Source of the DNA: Cephalotus follicularis
Lineage: Eukaryota > Streptophyta > Magnoliopsida > Oxalidales > Cephalotaceae
NCBI GenBank assembly: GCA_001972305.1
Contig: BDDD01002909.1
Location: 32,927-96,926 of the forward strand
Reading direction: 5' to 3'
DNA length: 64,000 bases
In this document: positions 1 through 10,352 of the stretch, piece after piece
Layout of the letters: each line of letters begins with the position of its first letter
Position numbering within the stretch: the stretch's first letter is position 1
The notes under the pieces: model-generated
The model's database searches: none
Told to the model about the DNA's origin: nothing
The model's input: the letters and a program-made list of their open reading frames with translations, nothing else
Translations under genes and position numbers: made by a program

Positions 1-59
1 TGGTAGTGGGGAGCTCGGGCATACAATATTCACTTATGTGTGCCATATCTGCCTGCTAG

Positions 60-470
60 GACGCATGGCGTGGTGCCTACGGTACACTACACTGGAGCGT
101 CCTCGGCTTCGTGTCCTCGAACGCAATGGCACTGGTGCGCCCTCGGTGTGTGTCCTCGGACGCAATGACGCTGGTGCGTCCTCGGCGTGTGGCATGGAAC
201 CTCGGGCACATGCATCTCGGGAGCTCTGGCACATGGCAGAGGAAGCCATGGTTGGCTCCTCAGACGTATGGCATATTTACACTACACTAGTGCGTCCTCG
301 GATATGTGCCTTGGTGGTAGGACGCATCCTCGAGCATGCATGGCGGGATGCATGCTCAGCGCATGGATGGTAGAGCGCATCCTCAGCATATGCATGGCAC
401 CTCGGCTCCTTGGGCGCATGGCACCTCGGCACATGGCTCCTTAGGCGTTAGTAGTGGAACATCGGACACA
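60..470. repeat. Field of short interspersed motifs (CGCATGG / CCTCGG)
   Basis: Variants of GGACGCATGGC, GCGTCCTCGG and GGCACCTCGG recur about every 20-40 bases, separated by unrelated spacers. It is not a simple tandem array. The open frames here are by-products of the repeats. The architecture resembles the motif fields in the LTRs further along, so this may be the motif field of another LTR, but I find no LTR ends. Confidence 0.55.
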
Positions 471-961
471 TGGATTCACACTTGAGCGCCATCTCTATTT
501 GGACAGGACGTACGCCTATGATGGAGAGCTTGATGCATCAATAAGCATGTACAGGGCGCATTGTTCACGTAAAAAGAATTATGTTTTAAAATTCACAGCC
601 GCAAGTGCACGGATCATGCAGTAACGGGTCGAACACTAGGAAATCAAGTTAAACTAATTATAATCTATTCAACCTAGGCAAAGTATACAAAAATTAAGAT
701 AAACTATCAAAAACTACTCCTAAATATGCACAAAATAATAAAACAATTGAAAACAGGCAGGAAATAAATAAAATAAAATAACAGACTAAAATAATTGAAA
801 ATAACAGAAAATAACACATCCAAATTAAAACTAATCAAAGCAATAAATAAAACTAAAGAAAATATATAATAAAAAATCGGTTTTAGGGTATAGAAACTCA
901 CCATAGATTGTATTGAACAATTCCATTTAATTGAACGATCATACCTTGATAACCAACGGCA
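471..961. other. Non-coding AT-rich stretch, possible reverse-strand retrotransposon remnant
   Basis: No gene is visible. A GCAAGTGCACGGATC block near 611 resembles, on the reverse strand, sequence I associate with Athila/Tat-type LTR ends, but no primer binding site or partner LTR was found. The rest is A-rich low complexity. Confidence 0.3.
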
Positions 962-1119
962 GCTAGGTCGATACGGAGTGTGGCGGTGATGACAAGACGT
1001 ATGAGTAGACATGCTAGGTCTATACGAAGTGTGGATTTTAATCAGACAAGACGTATGAGTAGTCATGCTAGGTCTATACGAAGTGTGTTCGTTGCGACAA
1101 ATCGTATGAGTAGACTCCG
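962..1119. repeat. Three-copy tandem repeat, unit 51-54 bp
   Basis: Copies begin at 962, 1013 and 1067, each opening with GCTAGGTC.ATACG.AGTGTG and closing with a CGTATGAGTAG block. The middle copy carries a GGATTTTAATCAGACAA segment that recurs outside the array near 1173. Confidence 0.85.
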
Positions 1120-2200
1120 TTGATTGAAACACCATTTATTCACCAACTTTCAGCTTCACCGACAAGATGTTTGTGGATTTTAATCAGACAAACAAAGTGT
1201 GTGTGAAGGCAGAAAAATTGAAGAACAAATAAAATATTCAAGGATTTTTATTGATGGAATTGAAACAATAATAATCTAGGCTTTGTTCTAACCCAAAAAC
1301 CTTAAAAAAACTAGCTACAAAACATTAAGAAAATAAAATTAAAAAGAAAAGAAAAGAGGGAGAAAATCGGGGCTGCCGCTGTGTGTTTTTGTGTCTCTAC
1401 TTCCTGGTTGATTTCGCGTGTACTATGCCTTATATATATACACACAGAGTCGAATCAAGAAATCCTAAAGCAATGCATGAAATAAAACAATTGTCCATAA
1501 TCAAATTGATAAAAGCCGGTAATTAATGTTTTTCCTTTTCTCTTCTGCGGCGCATGTGGAAATGGGCTGATTGGCGTGTTATGGACTCTTGTGCGTATGT
1601 ATGTAGGGCGTGAGATGCTGATTTGATGCTGGGCTTGTGATGGCGCATGAAATGGACTCGTGGCGTGTTGCATGTGGACGTGCTGTGCTGACTTGAGGAA
1701 TGCATGGTTCATGTATGGATGCTGGCTACATGTATGGAGAATGCTGATTGGTTGCTGGGCATTAATTGAAGAATGCATGCGTAAATTGCTTCACAATTTT
1801 GATGAATTTGTTGATGCTGATGTCATGCTGATGCAAAGATGGGCTCCATATGTTTCAACCTTTATTTTCTTGCAATATCTCTTCATCGGAGTTTCAGAAT
1901 GAACCGACCCAAGAACTAAAAGTGCTCCAAATAATTTTATGAACAAAATGAGTCAAATATTCAATATCTTCTGAGTCTTAAATTTTGACTTCTACTCTTA
2001 AGCGGGTGCACTCTTTAACCGGGTTTTGACTTTAAACCACTTTAACTCAAAAAAATAGCATTTTAGCTTCATTTTCTCCTATTCCGCAACAATAAGTATA
2101 ATACCTGAAAATCAAATAAAAACAACCACAGTAGTCTATTCCAAGCATAAAAATATAACAAATAGATCATTAAAAATAACATATTTTTATGCTAAACAGC
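1120..2200. other. Non-coding, no gene recognised
   Basis: AT-rich with a TATATATATA run near 1432. A field at 1545-1790 repeats GCGCATG, GGCGTG and GATGCTG-like words, reminiscent of 60-470. Open frames here lack any recognisable domain. Confidence 0.5.
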
Positions 2201-3048
2201 TCCAAGGTTGAGACGAGCTCAGTCTTGAGATAGAAGAAAGATCGGTCAAAGGGTAGTCCAGGGTCTATCCTTGGGGCTACTCTCCAATGATTAAGTTATC
2301 TCTCATAATGTCAGAGAATATATTGCCTAGGGATTTGTTAAAAGATGGAATCTTGGAGAATTGGTCCAAAAAAGTACCGTGAGGTCAGTTGGAATGTCAG
2401 ACGGTTTCATCCCTGCTTGTGAGGGGCAAAGGGTAATTTCATTTGAGGCGGTTATGACTTGTCCCCAAAAGTTGGAAATGCGCAAGCCCTGTTGACATGG
2501 GCTCTCATGGGCGCTTCCTGGTTCTCCTGATTGGGTCTTCAACTTTAAGGCCTTTTGGGATAGACCACCATCAAAAGCCCCCCACTTCTAGAATGTACCG
2601 GTAAGTGCTTTTTTGAAGTGTAGAATTTTGCAGGGTTGGTTAGTGTATCTTAGAGTAGCCAAGCATTGGTCACTTGGTGAATTGTCCCGATAAGTACCGT
2701 GGTTTGTTGCTCGACACCCGAGTTCTTCCTGACTTGTTCAGATAAAGACAGTCTAGAGAAGAAGGGGGTGTGATTCGATCATTGGAAAGGTATCAGAGTT
2801 CTCCTATCTCTTCGAGGGACATTTTTTGATCCATTGGCTGATAGTTTGCACCGCAGGTGTTTTATTCGATTGCTAGTGTCTACTGACCATTAGGAATCCA
2901 ACAATAGGCATCGGTATTTGTCGGGGCTATCTTGGACTTTTGTGTGATTCTTGGCCGATCATTGGGAATTCTGCTGTAAGCCCCAGTAGCTACTGTAATC
3001 TTCCACTTTGGCGGGTAAACTTCTAGGAGGTTGTTTGTGTGTGTTTTT
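2201..3048. other. Unassigned non-coding region
   Basis: Mixed-composition DNA without a recognised domain, LTR end or RNA gene. It does not resemble the F-type LTR sequence lying just past the 3' end of element A, so it is not an obvious continuation of A's insertion target. Confidence 0.45.
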
Positions 3049-3161
3049 GTAATGCCCGGAATTTCCATCCATTGTATTTCGCGTTATAATTGATATATGA
3101 GTTAATAAAATGATGGTTTTCCAATTTATAATGTTGATTTTGGACAGGAGGTGTACATACA

Positions 3162-3403
3162 AATGAATTGTGCATGTGAATGTTTTGGCCCCCATCAAGA
3201 TTCACATTCATTGATTCATTGTGTGTTGGATGGTAGGTTAAACTTGACTAGAATGCATATGACGTTTTGGCCCCCGTCAAGGTCATGTGTAGACTAGAGG
3301 CAAAAGCAATGATCGGGAATCATGCTATTGTATGGTTGGCAAAAGTTTGCCTAACTACAAGATTCAGTATAGCGTTTTGGCCCCCGTCAAAGTTATATTG
3401 AAT
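3162..3403 (+). repeat. Three stem-loops sharing one loop sequence in copia leader
   Basis: The block TTTTGGCCCCC[G/A]TCAA occurs at about 3183, 3265 and 3375. Each copy is flanked by its own inverted repeat. Arms are 3162-3181 with 3200-3220, 3254-3263 with 3282-3291, and 3362-3373 with 3392-3403. The last pairs over 12 positions including two G-U. The arm sequences differ between the three, yet each is self-complementary. A further hairpin, GTTGGCAAA against TTTGCCTAAC, lies at 3335-3355. The block is 220-460 bases ahead of gag. Confidence 0.7.
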
Positions 3404-3624
3404 ATGTTGTAGGACATTGATCCCCACTCAAAAATGAGATCCATGAGACTTGAATTGTTATTTCTCGCCTCCCATAATATTTTAGGGTTATGGGATTCAC
3501 GTAAAACAGTGGGAGCCTGAGAGGAAAAACACCTAAAAGATTAAAGACCAAATCTTTATGGTTATAAACATTTAAATTGAATTTATTTGAATATTGTCTT
3601 TATTTTATATCTGCAGAAATCGCG
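3404..3624 (+). other. Rest of copia element A leader
   Basis: Non-coding stretch between the stem-loops and gag. It contains GTGGGAGCCTGAGAGG, a purine-rich block near 3510, and no primer binding site. Confidence 0.4.
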
Positions 3625-6439
3625 ATGACAAACCCCCACACTGTAATTCTTAAGAAGAATCAATTGACAGGTCCAAATTATGTGGACTGGCTCTGGAATG
3701 CCAAAATAGTTTTGAATTCCGAGGACATAGAGTATGTCCTAAAGGCCCCAATGCCAGCACTGCCTGCTGAAGATGCCTCAACCGAAGATCGTGCCATTTA
3801 TAAGAAATGGGTGGCCACATAATGGCATTGATGAGCAATGCCCTACAAATTCAGCATGAATCGATACGAGATTCTAAGGAAATTCTCTTACATCTCCGTG
3901 AGTTATATGGAGAGACTAGTAGGAATGCTCGGTTCTAGCTCACTGGTGAGCTGTATAGCACTAAAATGGCTGAAGGATCTTCTGTTAATGATCATGTGCT
4001 TAAGATGATCAATGCGATTGAACGTCTTGTTGCTCTTGGCATCATTCAGGATGCTGAATTAAGCACAGATATGATCCTTCACTAGCTTCCACCTTCCTTC
4101 TCTGGTTTCATCACTAATTTTAACATGAATAGGATATCAGCTACTCTAACTGATCTTCTAAAATGCTGAGGGAAGCCGAAGTGAACTTGAATAAGGGAAA
4201 GGCGCCAGTCATGATGGTAAGATTGTCTCGTAGGCCCAAGAGGAAGGGCAAGTCCAACCTTGAGAAGGGGAAGACTAAACATGGGACAATACCACCACGA
4301 TAGGCATCTTTCAAACCAGCAAAAGCCAGACCACATAATCAGACAAACCAGCAAGCTGTTGCTGCGTTGGACACTATCGCAAGAGTTGCACCTGTTGAGG
4401 CGTCTGCCTCAGAAGCTCCTGCTAAGGGACCGTGCTTCCACAGTGGGAAGCCAGGACATTGGAAAAGGAATTGTGTGACATTCCATAGATCAACTGGCAA
4501 AGGTATGCCCTATTTGTCCTCTATAGAGGTGAATATGAATATTACTGATTAATCTTCCTGGATATTAGACAGCGGATGTGGTACTCACATATGTTCTAAT
4601 TTATAGGGCCTCACGGACAGAAGAAACCTTCAGAAAGGTGAGGGAGATCTACGGCTTGCGGATGGTTCAATAGTTGAAGCCATAGCCATAGGATCAATTT
4701 ATATTTTGTTGCCTTTGGGCCAGAGTTTAGAACTCGAACATTGTGTTTATTCGCCTCACATTTTGCGAAATATTATTTCTATTCCAGTATTAGATGCTGA
4801 ATGTTTTCATATTGTTTTTAAAGACAAGTGTTGTTCTATTTTATTTAATAATATGATTTATGCAAAATGTTTCCTTTATAATGGATTATATATATTGAGT
4901 AAACATGAGACTGTTTTCAATATGCAAAAAGACAATAAAAGAAAGAGAGATGAAGTTAATGAATCCTACCTATGGCATTGAAGACTTGGTCATATAAGTG
5001 AGAAAAGAGTCCGCTGGTTGATCTTGGATTGATACTTTGATTTTTCAACGTATCAACCGCTTCCAACTAGTAAACCCTGTCTTAAAGGTAAAATGACGAA
5101 ATCTCCCTTCACAAGGAAAGGGGAAAGGACCCTAGAACTACTAGGTCTAGTACATACTGATGTATGTGGAAAAATGACAGTTGATGCCAGAGGTGGATAT
5201 TCCTACTTCATAACCTTTACGAATGATCATTCTCGTTTTGGTTATTTGTACCTTATGCAGCACAAATCTGAAGCCTTTGAAAAGTTCAAAGAATTCATAC
5301 ATGAAGTAGAAAAACGGACTGGTAAAAATCTGAAGACTCTTCGATCAGATCGAGGTGGTGAGTATCTCTCCACCTAGTTTTTAACTTATCTCAGAGATAA
5401 TGGGATTATCTCTCAGTGGATCCCTCCGGGAACACCACAGCATAATGGTGTGTCAGAAAGGAGAAATCGTACCTTTCTTGACATGGTGCGTAGCATGATG
5501 AGTGATGCTGGACTTCCACTGTCTTTCTGGGGTTATGCTTTAGAGACTGTTGTTCTCTTATTGAACAGGATTCCAACGAAATCTACTCTCAAGTCCCCAT
5601 ATGAGATATAGAATGGGAAGAAACCCAATCTTAATTACCTAAGGGTATGGGGCTGCCCTGCATATGTTAAGCAGGCAGCAGTAGATAAATTGGAATCTAG
5701 GTCCATAAAATGTAAACTTGTGAAATATCCTAAAGAAACACAAGGATATTACTTCTATTATCCACCTGACAACAAAGTGTTTGTAGTCAGGCATGCTACT
5801 TTTCTTGAGAATGACTTCCTGTTGGAAGACAGTGGTGGGAGTATGATAGAATTAGATAAATGATCTAAAGAACCACAAGTTGAGGGCCTATACAATCGTG
5901 TTCAAATTGATGTTCCTGAAACGACAGCTACCACAGATACATCACCTCTGCGTAGAACTGCCAGATTACCCAGGGAACCTGAGAGATACTATGGTAGTTT
6001 TCTCATTGAAGGTTCCCAAGAGGTAAATTTCATGAATGATGATCCGGTAAACTATAAAGAAGCCATATGCGATATGGACTCGGAGAAATGGCTTAAAGCC
6101 ATGAATTCTGAAATGGAATCCATGTACTCCAATAAAGTTTGGGATTTAGTGGATACACCCGAAGGGGTTAGACCCTTAGGTTGCAAATGGATTTTCAAAA
6201 GGAAACTTGGGGATGATGGAAAGGTGAAGACCTTCAAAGCTAGGCTCGTAGCCAAAGGTTACAACCAACGGGAAGGGATTGATTATGAGGAAACTTTCTC
6301 TCCCGTAGCCATGCTTAAATCCATTCAGATTTTACTTGCTATAGCTGCACATTTTGACTATGAGATATGGCAAATGGATGTGAAAACTGCTTTTCTCAAT
6401 GGAAAAATTGATGAAGATATTTATATGACTCAACATGAG
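3625..6439 (+). pseudogene. Copia A gag-integrase-RT, 5' part (interrupted)
   Basis: Gag starts at the ATG at 3625, giving the copia-type opening MTNPHTVILKKNQLTG. A zinc knuckle near 4434 reads CFHSGKPGHWKRNC, so the second cysteine of CX2CX4HX4C is lost. The protease-like DSG lies near 4570. Integrase spans about 4975-5560, with the catalytic Asp in VHTDVCG, Asp in LRSDRGGEY and Glu in GVSERRNRT all present. The reverse transcriptase begins near 6090 (WLKAMNSEMESM, GCKWIFKRK) and stops at AFLNGKIDEDIYMTQ, where element B is inserted. At least five TAG, three TGA and one TAA codons plus two or more frameshifts make it non-functional. The rest of the enzyme resumes at 20560. Confidence 0.9.
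6435..6439 (+). repeat. Left target-site duplication of element B (ATGAG)
   Basis: ATGAG precedes the LTR, and CTGAG at 20560-20564 follows the other LTR, a 4 of 5 match. The copia reading frame at this point normally encodes Pro-Glu-Gly, which fits CTGAG as the original. Confidence 0.8.
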
Positions 6440-6598
6440 TGTAAAGCCCGGGGTTTTCACATATTGTAATAATTTAATTACTGATGTAACCTTATCAAGG
6501 AATTAATGAGAATAATGAAATTCCCGTCTTTGATGGTGTTTTCTCTTTTAAAAATTTCACTGGAGTTCTTTGATTTAAGTATTGAAATTTCAGGCTAA

Positions 6599-6755
6599 AA
6601 CGTCGACGCCGTTGGAAAGCGTCGACGCTTACGCAGCAAAGATGCGCACGTAACCCATACACATGCAAGTCTACGCCTGTTGATGACGTCGATGCTCTTT
6701 AGGTAAAACGCTATAAGCGTCGACGCCTGCATGCAAACATCGACGCTTTGTGTCG
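6599..6755. repeat. GTCGAC palindrome field 1 in B 5' LTR
   Basis: Units such as CGTCGACGCC, GCGTCGACGC, CGTCGATGC and CATCGACGC recur with irregular spacers of 10-40 bases. Confidence 0.8.
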
Positions 6756-7530
6756 TGTTCCTGATAAGCACCGACAGCAAATAGACGTGTCACATGGAGG
6801 CCATTTCATGCCACTCTTCAGGCACCTTCACATGCATTTTATGACGTGTTGAGATGGCATTGAGATTCCCTGAAGTACCAACAACAAAATAGGCAGATAG
6901 GAGTGGGGTTCTGAGCATGCATTAACTGGAAGAAGGAAGAAATGGACACTTGTTCCACCAGGTTGCACAAGGGAGAGAGGAGAAGAAATCGTGAATGCAT
7001 GCAGAGAAAACAAAATAACAACTGCATAAAGTCAACTCCTCTCATCCCTCCCGTCTGTTACTGAAAGAGAAGACCAAAAGAGTTAAGAGAGACACAAAGA
7101 GGGAAATGAAGTAGAAAAGATAGAGAGAGAGAGAAGCTCAAACTCTATTGTTGAGCAAGGGAGAGCTTGAAGGCTGGACAACAACTGCTAGAGCGAACCA
7201 GGGAGCATCCAAACCAGACCTGGGAGCTCGAAGTGACTGGACTAAATACTAAAAGAAGTGGACTTTCGGCTTCTAACTTGAAGCCAGAGGTAGGGGAAGC
7301 CATAATTGTATTTTGTGTTCAATATTTGGTGTTTGATTATTGATGTATATGCATGGATTGCATGACTTTTGATCTGTTTGTAATCACTGAATTGATGCCA
7401 TGTTTTATTGGATGTGTAATCTACTATTGCATGTCGGTTTCCTGGTTTTATTACATGTCTTTGTGCATGTATCTGGATTTAATTTGTACTGGGCTGAAAT
7501 GTTGTGAGGAAGAAGACGACCTGTGCGCAA

Positions 7531-7735
7531 GACCGTCGACGCTCTGGTAAAAGAGTCGACGCTTTGGGCTGTGAGAGGCGATAGTTTTATTGAATGCCTG
7601 TTAAGACGTCAACGCCTATGGGAGAAGACATAGACGCCTAAGGTACAGAAACCGCTGATGCTAAGGATCGAGCGTCGGCGTTTAGAGGACTAAGCGTCGA
7701 CGCCCAAGGGAAAGACATCGACGCTTTAGAGGCTG
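7531..7735. repeat. GTCGAC palindrome field 2 in B 5' LTR
   Basis: About nine units (CCGTCGACGC, GAGTCGACGC, GCGTCGACGCC, GACATCGACGC and relatives) with unlike spacers. Confidence 0.8.
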
Positions 7736-9025
7736 TTTGGGCCAAATTCGCTTAAATGACGTAGTTCGATCTCGATTTCAGTTTAGATGCATTAGAACAT
7801 ATGTTTGCATTGCATATGTACTGTTTTTGACTGTTTATTGACTGCGTTTAGTTTCTAAAATTGTTTCAATATTTTAGAAATGCTTACGTGATTTCGAAAA
7901 TCATTATTTAAGTACGAAAATATATATTGGACAAATACATATTTTCAAACAAACTAGGGAGTGAATGCCATTACTGTTACTATTTAAAGTATTTTCTATG
8001 AGATGGAAATGCATGATTTCAAGTAATTTTAAGTGACTTGAAGTAAACTGATATATTTTTGATCAAGTAATTATTTTATAAAATTGCTTGAACCGTACTA
8101 TTACTGTGACTATTTTCGGTGTTTGCACTGTGACTATGCTGTGTTTGGGTTGTGCTTGTGTTTGCGTCATACTAGTTGCATGGCGGAGATTGCCAACGAT
8201 GACTAGTTGCAGGGTTGACCTAGGAACTAGGAGTTGGTTGGGTAACTCACTGTACTGTACTGTGGCCTACTTCATGTCGTCCAGAGGCGGGGCCGAAGTT
8301 AGGAGTGAGACGTGGGGTCAGGAGTTGGCGACGTTGTTCGTACTGACTGACTGCTTGTTAGTCCCTTTGTGGACATATTGTATACTGTTTACTGGTCCTC
8401 ACGGACACTACTATTACTGTTGACGTAGCCCTGGAGGGGTTACTACTGTACTGTTGAAACATATATATTTTCAATTTTATATATATATATATATATACAT
8501 ACATACTGTTACCTTACTATACTGCATCATCTATGCATACATTACATGACATGCATTTCATGTTGATCTCAAATAGCTCTTATGCTTAGCCGAGTGAGGA
8601 TAAAGGCTAACCCCCTACTTTATAAATTGATGCAGTGGACCGGCTTTGGGAACCAGCATGGATGAAGAACAAGTTTTAATAATGTTTTTACTTGGGGTTA
8701 TGTCCTTTCAGGTTTTGTTAAGCTGGTTATGTATTTAATGGGTGTTGTGTACTGTACTTCCGGTTTACTTGTTTTATGATGTTGATGGATAATGTATTTT
8801 GATCATGCTCCGTTTTGTGGGCTTTTAACTATGACAGACATGTATTTGGTAACGTGTAGTATGGGATGCACGTTACGTGCTTTTCAGCTTATGGGTTTTA
8901 ATGCTTCCGCAACCGATATCATGTTTGAAAAGTTTAAATTTTTATGGTATTTTGCATCAGCTGAATCTTATATGTTAATTGCCTTCACCATATCTCCTGT
9001 TTATGGAAATCGGGGTGTGACAGCA

Positions 9026-9037
9026 TGGTATCAGAGC
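9026..9037 (+). other. Primer binding site of element B (initiator tRNA-Met)
   Basis: TGGTATCAGAGC lies three bases after the 5' LTR and is complementary to the 3' end of plant initiator tRNA-Met, the usual primer of Tekay-type elements. Confidence 0.93.
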
Positions 9038-9181
9038 ATATTCCATATATGCTTAGCTAGGATATTATCCTCGACAATTAACTGATTAGATAAGGAACTT
9101 ATTCAGGCTAATGAATTCCTTGGCAATTGACTAATGTTCCTTGAGATGATTACTGATGACATCTTTTCCATATAGGAACAA

Positions 9182-10352
9182 ATGGACAGAAGGAGAACAC
9201 GTGCTAGAGCTAGAGCTGCTGGAGCAAATGCCCCTAAGGAAGCGAATGTTCCGCAAGGGGTGAATGTTCCCCAAGATGAGAGAGATCCGATGACCCTATT
9301 GCGGATTACTTTCAGCAGCAGATGGCCTTTAACATGGCTAATGCAAAGGAGATGCGCCAATACTATGCGCAAGCTCGTCCACGACATAGAGCTCCTGACC
9401 ATTGTCCGGGAGAGGATGGTGATCAGTTTGGAAGGAACCTTGAAAGGTTTATGCGGCAGAATCCACCCAGTTTCCGGGGGGAACTTGATGCCACCATTGC
9501 TGAGAAATGGATGCAAGATTTGGAGAAAATATTTGAAGTGATGGACTATACGGATGATCAAAAACTGAAGTTTGCTGTATACCGTCTATGGGGTGAGGCC
9601 ACTCATTGGTGGGAGATGGTCAAAGCAAAGTGGGAATCTCAGAGGCTTGACAGCACTTGGGACAGATTCCAAACAAAGTTCTTCGAGACCTATGTTCCAC
9701 GGATTGAGCAAGAGCGATGGGAGACAGAGCTCTTGAAGTTGCGACAGGGGGAGATGATGGCGACAGAGTATCAAGCAAGGTTCATAGAGCTAGCCAGACA
9801 TTCACCCTATCTGGTGGCTGATGATGGGAAAAAGATACGAAGATTTTTGAGGGGTCTGCGGCCTGATCTTCAGTCAAGAATCAGGGCTATGGAACTGGGG
9901 ACTTTTGTGGAGGTCGCTCAGAAAGTAAGACTACTGGAGAGCAGATCCAGTGAAGACCGAGCGGAGAGGGCTCGCGCACAGTAGAATAAACATAGTCCTA
10001 CGCAATCCAGGCCAGCATCGTCGAAATGGCAAGAGGTGGTTCTCCGATGAAATCGTCCAAGAACAAATCTTAGCAGACAGCTTCGCAGGGTTCTCCCAAC
10101 CAAGGGAGTAATGCTAGATCTGAAGGTTGTTTCCATTATGATCGTGTGGGCCACCAACAGAAAGATTGCTGGAGGTACAATGGCTGGTGCTTGAGGTGTG
10201 GGGCACCTAGCCATTCGGTGAAAGATTGTCCGAAGAGTTCAGCGATAGTACCTACTGGGCCAGGGAGTAGTAGTGGTGCGGCAGTGAGACCGTCACAGAG
10301 GAGAGACACCGGCAAGGGAATCGCAAAAGTTAGAGTCTTTGTACTTGCTTAG
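9182..10352 (+). pseudogene. Element B gag (capsid and zinc knuckles), broken
   Basis: Gag opens at the ATG at 9182 and changes frame near 9290. From 9322 the capsid domain is clear: NPPSFRGELDATIAEKWMQD, then FAVYRLWGEATHWWEMVKAKW and the WDRFQTKFFETYVP segment typical of plant retrotransposon gag. A TAG at 9982 and another near 10068 break it. Two zinc knuckles follow near 10129 and 10188: the first is CFHYDRVGHQQKDC, where the second Cys is Tyr; the second, CLRCGAPSHSVKDC, is intact. The role in the family is assembly of virus-like particles and RNA binding in the cytoplasm. Confidence 0.9.

Larger units (their letters stand above)
6440..9022 (+). repeat. Element B 5' LTR
   Basis: Begins TGTAAAGCCCGGGG and ends GGGGTGTGACA, directly followed by the primer binding site. 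It matches 13794-20559 along its whole length except for the CACTA insertion. It carries two fields of GCGTCGACGC-type palindromes and a TA microsatellite near 8478-8497. A 111-codon open frame at 8088 occurs in both LTR copies without recognisable domains. Confidence 0.93.

Noticed and set aside
8088..8423. 111-codon open frame with hydrophobic start, also at 19632-19967
   Set aside because: It lies in both LTRs of element B; the two copies are the same LTR sequence duplicated at insertion, and no domain is visible. Dual presence is not evidence of selection.
9026..9037. Possible tRNA gene at the TGGTATCAGAGC sites (also 26150, 33181)
   Set aside because: Only the short complement of the tRNA 3' end is present; these are primer binding sites.
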